Assembly (NCBI GenBank): GCA_050261415.1
Contig: JBLNDG010000063.1
Span: 1-15,491, forward strand
Length of the DNA stretch: 15,491 nucleotides
DNA from: JBLNDG01 sp050261415
GTDB taxonomy: Bacteria; Bacillota; Clostridia; Lutisporales; Lutisporaceae
Direction: 5' to 3'
In this document: positions 12,716 through 15,491 of the stretch, one piece after another
Layout of the letters: every line of letters starts with the position of its first letter
Numbering within the stretch: the first letter of the stretch is position 1
The notes under the pieces: model-generated
Told to the model about the DNA's origin: nothing
The model's database searches: none
The model's input: the letters and a program-made list of their open reading frames with translations, nothing else
Translations under genes and position numbers: made by a program

Positions 12716-13468
12716 CTATGCTATTGTATCAAAGAGCAGACCCTGCTGTTTGTTTCTTGAAAGGTATATTTTCTGACCGGTGTTTCCATAGCTATACTTG
12801 GTATTTTCATAATACTGTTCCACATAATGTCTATTATTTTTTTCCAATTGTATTTTCGAATGGTCTTCAGTAGTAGCTGCCATTTTATTATCTGTATTTA
12901 TCTGCGTCTTTTCACTGCGTACCTTGATTTCATTATCCGCTTCCGGTTGCTCCTTTGTATCTGCATAAGCATAACTGATTTTGTCGTTTGCTTTGTCGGA
13001 TATAATATTATTTGGATTGGTACTTTTGGTTGATGAGTTTATGTATATAGATTTAGCTGGTTCTTTTGCAGAATATGTGTATATTCCCGAGCTAGAAATA
13101 TTAACCTTTGCATTTCTTGGTTTCGAAGGTTGGTTCACCTGTGACTCTATTGTGTTGGATATATTTGCAGAATGCTGGTTTTTGCCTGCGTGTGGCACAG
13201 CAGGACCTGCAATTTTGGGGTCATTTGTATTTCCTGTTCCTTTTTTCTCCGAGGTTATAGGTGCTTCCTTATAATTGTCATTGCTGTTCTTCATGCTTTG
13301 CATATAACCGGATATCTCATTTCCGAGCTTCTGATTCAGCCGTTTTGAGTATAAGGCAGTAATCCCTGCTCCGTAAATAATGTTGGAATAGGGGTTTAAA
13401 TCTGTAAGCCCTATAGGATTTTTAAATAAGGCTGAATAGCTTGTATATGTGTTTATTCCGCCCAGCAT
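12716..13468 (-). CDS. Hypothetical protein, 250 residues, low-complexity polar
   Basis: I do not recognise this protein. The N-terminal 55 residues (LGGINTYTSYSALFKNPIGL then NIIYGAGITALYSKRLNQKLG) look ordered. Residues about 60-220 are polar, rich in Asn, Ser, Lys, Thr and Glu, and probably disordered. The last 30 residues (HYVEQYYENTKYSYG, then QQGLLFDTIA) are aromatic-rich. There is no signal peptide or convincing membrane helix. It is believable as a gene because GAGG (13480-13477) lies eight bases before the ATG at 13468, a TATAAT lies upstream and a terminator follows. The competing plus-strand frames are Phe/Cys-rich and lack such signals. The in-frame GTG at 13477 overlaps the ribosome binding site and was not chosen. 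Confidence 0.6.
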   Translation of the reverse strand: MLGGINTYTSYSALFKNPIGLTDLNPYSNIIYGAGITALYSKRLNQKLGNEISGYMQSMKNSNDNYKEAPITSEKKGTGNTNDPKIAGPAVPHAGKNQHSANISNTIESQVNQPSKPRNAKVNISSSGIYTYSAKEPAKSIYINSSTKSTNPNNIISDKANDKISYAYADTKEQPEADNEIKVRSEKTQINTDNKMAATTEDHSKIQLEKNNRHYVEQYYENTKYSYGNTGQKIYLSRNKQQGLLFDTIA

Positions 13469-13504
13469 CTGAATCACCTCGTTTGAGTGCTACCTTATAT
13501 TTTC

Positions 13505-13532
13505 ATTATACGACGTAAAACGACAGTACAAA
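13505..13532 (-). promoter_or_regulatory. Possible promoter of the hypothetical gene
   Basis: On the minus strand a perfect TATAAT (13510-13505) lies 37 bases before the ATG. The best -35 candidate is TTTGTA (13532-13527) at a 16-base spacing, which is weak. The spacer contains CGTCGTTTTACGTCG, a repeated CGTCG that might be an operator half-site pair. Confidence 0.4.
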
Positions 13533-13606
13533 ATAGTCCAAACGTACCAATTTATACATACCATGGAAACATATGTATAGGTTTAAGGCAGTAAACTGTG
13601 AATAAG

Positions 13607-13635
13607 TTGTATGTTTGTCAGGCTATTACTATAAT
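13607..13635 (+). promoter_or_regulatory. Probable sigma-A promoter of mobA-fdhD
   Basis: TTGTAT (13607-13612) and TATAAT (13630-13635) are separated by 17 bases. The -10 box is perfect and the -35 box keeps the TTG core. It lies 40 bases before the mobA start. A loose inverted repeat, ATACATA/TATGTAT (13554-13578), lies just upstream. Confidence 0.5.
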
Positions 13636-13674
13636 ATATATATAATGTTATTTTATGTATATAAAGGAGAAGGT

Positions 13675-14283
13675 ATGAAAGTTATTGATACTGCTATCAT
13701 ACTTGCGGGAGGCAGGAGCAGCCGGATGGGGTTTGACAAGCAGTTCTTGAAGCTAAAGGAGAAATATTTAATTGAAGCATTGATTGACAAGCTCCGCAGT
13801 ATGTTCAGTGAGATTGTAATTGTAACCAATAGGCCTGATAGATACGTTAAATATAACTGTATAATAGCGGAGGATGAGGTCCAGGGCTTTGGCCCTGTCG
13901 CAGGTATCCATGCAGGGCTGAAGAAAACAAGCAGCCTGTATAATTATATCATTGCATGTGACATGCCATTTATTAATCGGGAATATATCAGATATATGAA
14001 GGGACTGATAATGGGGCATAGTGGGGAAGTTGATGCGGTAATCACCAGGCTTGGAGAGTGGATTGAGCCCTTTAATGCTTTTTACTCCAAAAGGCTTATT
14101 GATAGAATAGAGGTAAACATGCAAAAGGGATACAGGCAGATAAATTCACTATTCTCCGACTCAACAGTACTTTACGTTGAAGAGGCAAAAGCAAGGGAAT
14201 ACAGTCCTGATTGGGATATGTTCGCAAACCTTAATACAATGAAGGATTATAAGGCCGCTCTTGGAAAGATGCTGCAAGAATAG
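13675..14283 (+). CDS. mobA: Molybdenum cofactor guanylyltransferase (MobA family)
   Basis: MobA transfers GMP from GTP to molybdopterin, making the guanine dinucleotide cofactor used by formate dehydrogenases and related enzymes. The 202-residue protein has the nucleotide-binding signature LAGGRSSRMGFDK (10-22), the GFGPVAGIHAGL segment and the metal-binding ACDMPF motif, in family order and length. The ATG at 13675 is chosen because AAGGAG (13664-13669) lies five bases before it; longer in-frame starts run through the promoter. fdhD follows after 28 bases, so the two form a maturation operon for a molybdenum or tungsten enzyme encoded elsewhere. Confidence 0.9.
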   Translation: MKVIDTAIILAGGRSSRMGFDKQFLKLKEKYLIEALIDKLRSMFSEIVIVTNRPDRYVKYNCIIAEDEVQGFGPVAGIHAGLKKTSSLYNYIIACDMPFINREYIRYMKGLIMGHSGEVDAVITRLGEWIEPFNAFYSKRLIDRIEVNMQKGYRQINSLFSDSTVLYVEEAKAREYSPDWDMFANLNTMKDYKAALGKMLQE

Positions 14284-14311
14284 ATTTGAAGCTCGAGGGG
14301 AGGTAAGTGCT

Positions 14312-15094
14312 GTGGATGCAACGAGCAAGGTTTCTGTTGCCAAATATGGCGGTGGAATAGTAAGCAGTGTAGAAGATATTATTGCAAGGGAATATGCTCT
14401 TACTATTATTCTGGACGGCGATGAACTGATAACTCTGCTTTGTACTCCGCAAAACCTGGAGTATCTGGCAGTTGGCTTCCTGGTATCAGAGAGTATAATA
14501 GCAGACCGGAAAGATGTGAAGAATATCAGAGTATTTGAGGATAAAGGCATTGTTGAGTTGGAAACAACAAAAAGCAGTACTCTTGCAAAAAAGCTTTACG
14601 GTAAAAGAACAATGACTACAGGGTGTGGAAAGGGTGCGACTTTTTACAATGCAGTAGATTCATTGAGTTGCAAAATAGTAGATAGTGATATGAAGGTGTA
14701 TGCACAGGACATACTGGAGCTTATGAGAAAGTTCAATAAGTGCTCTGATTTGTTTACAAATACAGGCGGGGTGCACAGTGCATGCCTTTGCACCGACAAA
14801 GAATTTTTACTGTTTCATGAGGATATCGGGAGGCACAATGCGCTGGACAAAATAATAGGAGAGGCAGTTACCAAAGGGATTGAACTTACAGATAAATTGA
14901 TTCTTACAACTGGAAGAATCTCCTCTGAGATATTGATAAAAGCTGCTAAAAGGGGTATACCCGTGATTGTTTCAAGGTCAGCACCTACTGATCTGGCTGT
15001 AGAACTGGCAAATGAATTGGGAGTTACGGTTATAGGCTTTGCACGTGGAGCAAGAATGAATATTTACTCAAAGAAAGAAAGAATAGTTTATTAA
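14312..15094 (+). CDS. fdhD: Formate dehydrogenase accessory sulfurtransferase FdhD
   Basis: FdhD carries sulfur from a cysteine desulfurase (IscS-type) to the bis-MGD cofactor so that formate dehydrogenase becomes active. The 260-residue protein shows LAVGFLVSE, TTGCGKG, FTNTGGVHSACL, HEDIGRHNALDK, TTGRISSEI and GFARGARMNIYS, all typical of the family. At the sulfur-carrying site only one cysteine is present (Cys105 in TTGCGKG), where E. coli FdhD has two in CGVCG. I start at the GTG at 14312, which has AGGGGAGG (14296-14303) eight bases upstream; the ATG at 14261 overlaps mobA and has no such site. Confidence 0.92.
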   Translation: MDATSKVSVAKYGGGIVSSVEDIIAREYALTIILDGDELITLLCTPQNLEYLAVGFLVSESIIADRKDVKNIRVFEDKGIVELETTKSSTLAKKLYGKRTMTTGCGKGATFYNAVDSLSCKIVDSDMKVYAQDILELMRKFNKCSDLFTNTGGVHSACLCTDKEFLLFHEDIGRHNALDKIIGEAVTKGIELTDKLILTTGRISSEILIKAAKRGIPVIVSRSAPTDLAVELANELGVTVIGFARGARMNIYSKKERIVY

Positions 15095-15172
15095 GTAATA
15101 GAAGATATTATAGAGTAACCAATATTGGGAATAAATTTAAAAATATATTTGATTTGCACTGGAAGCAATTGC

Positions 15173-15240
15173 AAAATAAAAGTAGTGTGTTATTTTTATA
15201 ACATTTAAATTTTATAAAAATAACACACTACTTTTATTTT
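15173..15240. repeat. Perfect 29-bp inverted repeat ending at the carbonic anhydrase ribosome binding site
   Basis: Bases 15173-15201 (containing GTAGTGTGTTATTTTTATAA) are exactly complementary to 15212-15240 around the ten-base loop CATTTAAATT. The right arm ends TTTTATTTT and is followed directly by GGGGAGG, the ribosome binding site of the next gene. It could be the fdhD terminator, which starts 79 bases before the repeat, but its T-rich end is inside the stem. A 5'-UTR stability or control hairpin is the alternative. Confidence 0.85.
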
Positions 15241-15252
15241 GGGGAGGTCAAA

Positions 15253-15491
15253 ATGTTAGAACAAATTTTGGATCATAACAAAAAATTTGTTGACGAAAGA
15301 AAAACGGCAGGAAAGGATAAGCCGATAAGCGGGCACGCCCATAAAGATATCATGGTCTTTGCGTGTATGGATACAAGACTTGTTGATCTGCTTGAACCGG
15401 CCATGGGCTTTAGAAGAGGAGATATTAAGATTCTCAAAAATGCAGGTAATGTAATAAGGGAAGGTTGCAGCGAGATAATAAGATGCATAAC
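15253..15491 (+). CDS. Beta-class carbonic anhydrase, N-terminal part (cut by window end)
   Basis: The frame stays open to the window edge and gives 79 residues. FACMDTRLVDLLEPAMG carries the zinc-ligand Cys and the catalytic Asp-x-Arg dyad of beta carbonic anhydrases, and KNAGNVI is the conserved motif that follows. The enzyme interconverts CO2 and bicarbonate in the cytoplasm. GGGGAGG (15241-15247) lies five bases before the ATG. The second zinc site (HxxC) is beyond the window. A perfect inverted repeat abuts the ribosome binding site. Confidence 0.88.
   Translation, partial: MLEQILDHNKKFVDERKTAGKDKPISGHAHKDIMVFACMDTRLVDLLEPAMGFRRGDIKILKNAGNVIREGCSEIIRCI

Noticed and set aside
12661..12873. 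Plus-strand 70-codon frame after the phosphodiesterase gene
   Set aside because: It runs through the strong terminator and then antisense to the hypothetical gene; no ribosome binding site was found.
12827..13274. Two plus-strand frames rich in Phe, Ile and Cys
   Set aside because: They overlap the minus-strand hypothetical gene and lack start signals; their composition is what the antisense of Asn/Lys/Glu-rich codons produces.
13478..13674. Molybdenum-cofactor (moco) riboswitch upstream of mobA
   Set aside because: The intergenic region is AT-rich and shows none of the G/C-rich paired elements of that RNA; a plain promoter explains it.
1..15491. CRISPR arrays, tRNA/rRNA genes, transposases, phage or plasmid genes
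   Set aside because: Looked for along both strands by eye; no regularly spaced repeats, cloverleaf-like sequences or mobile-element proteins were seen.

Overview
The window reads as chromosomal DNA of an anaerobic, low-to-moderate G+C Firmicute of the class Clostridia. The evidence is the strong AGGAGG-type ribosome binding sites, frequent GTG/TTG starts, a LevR-type sigma-54 activator next to a PTS operon, a Lac/cellobiose-family PTS, the three-domain AmmeMemoRadiSam gene set, a DUF1189 protein, and U-tract terminators. I cannot name a species. There are no rRNA or tRNA genes, insertion sequences or CRISPR arrays; the region looks like ordinary core plus metabolic-accessory chromosome.

Region 1 (1-4503, + strand) is a sugar PTS locus. 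It starts with the 3' end of a LevR-like activator (EIIB-like linker and PRD2), closed by a terminator. A good sigma-54 (-24/-12) promoter follows, with inverted repeats at the right distance upstream. The operon behind it encodes a dedicated HPr, EIIB, EIIC and EIIA of the Lac/cellobiose family and a MupG-family (DUF871) protein, probably a 6-phospho-glycosidase. The likely logic is that the activator senses PTS phosphorylation, the PTS imports and phosphorylates a disaccharide (possibly a peptidoglycan-derived one), and the MupG-like enzyme cleaves it. A terminator closes the operon.

Region 2 (4570-8064, - strand) holds three envelope-associated genes. In transcription order they are a PrcB_C-domain lipoprotein, a type II NADH-dehydrogenase-like flavoprotein fused to a DoxX-like membrane domain, and a lipoprotein with one FMN-binding domain carrying an ApbE flavinylation motif. 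The last two resemble the two ends of a flavin-based extracellular electron transfer route. The FMN lipoprotein has its own sigma-A promoter overlapped by a palindromic operator.

Region 3 (8290-12657, + strand) holds a PNPOx-like flavoprotein; the AmmeMemoRadiSam pair (a LigB/Memo-AMMECR1 fusion and a radical SAM enzyme with extra cysteine motifs), whose biochemical role is unknown as far as I know; a DUF1189 membrane protein with its own promoter; and a YfcE-like phosphodiesterase. A bidirectional terminator at 12669-12707 separates it from a convergent gene for an unrecognised, low-complexity 250-residue protein (- strand).

Region 4 (13607-15491, + strand) holds mobA and fdhD, which serve maturation of molybdenum/tungsten enzymes such as formate dehydrogenase. 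After them come a perfect 29-bp inverted repeat and, directly behind it, the start of a beta-class carbonic anhydrase gene cut by the window edge.

The most interesting parts are the NDH-2/DoxX plus FMN-lipoprotein pair, the AmmeMemoRadiSam cluster, the well-resolved sigma-54/LevR control region, and the long perfect hairpin touching the carbonic anhydrase ribosome binding site.
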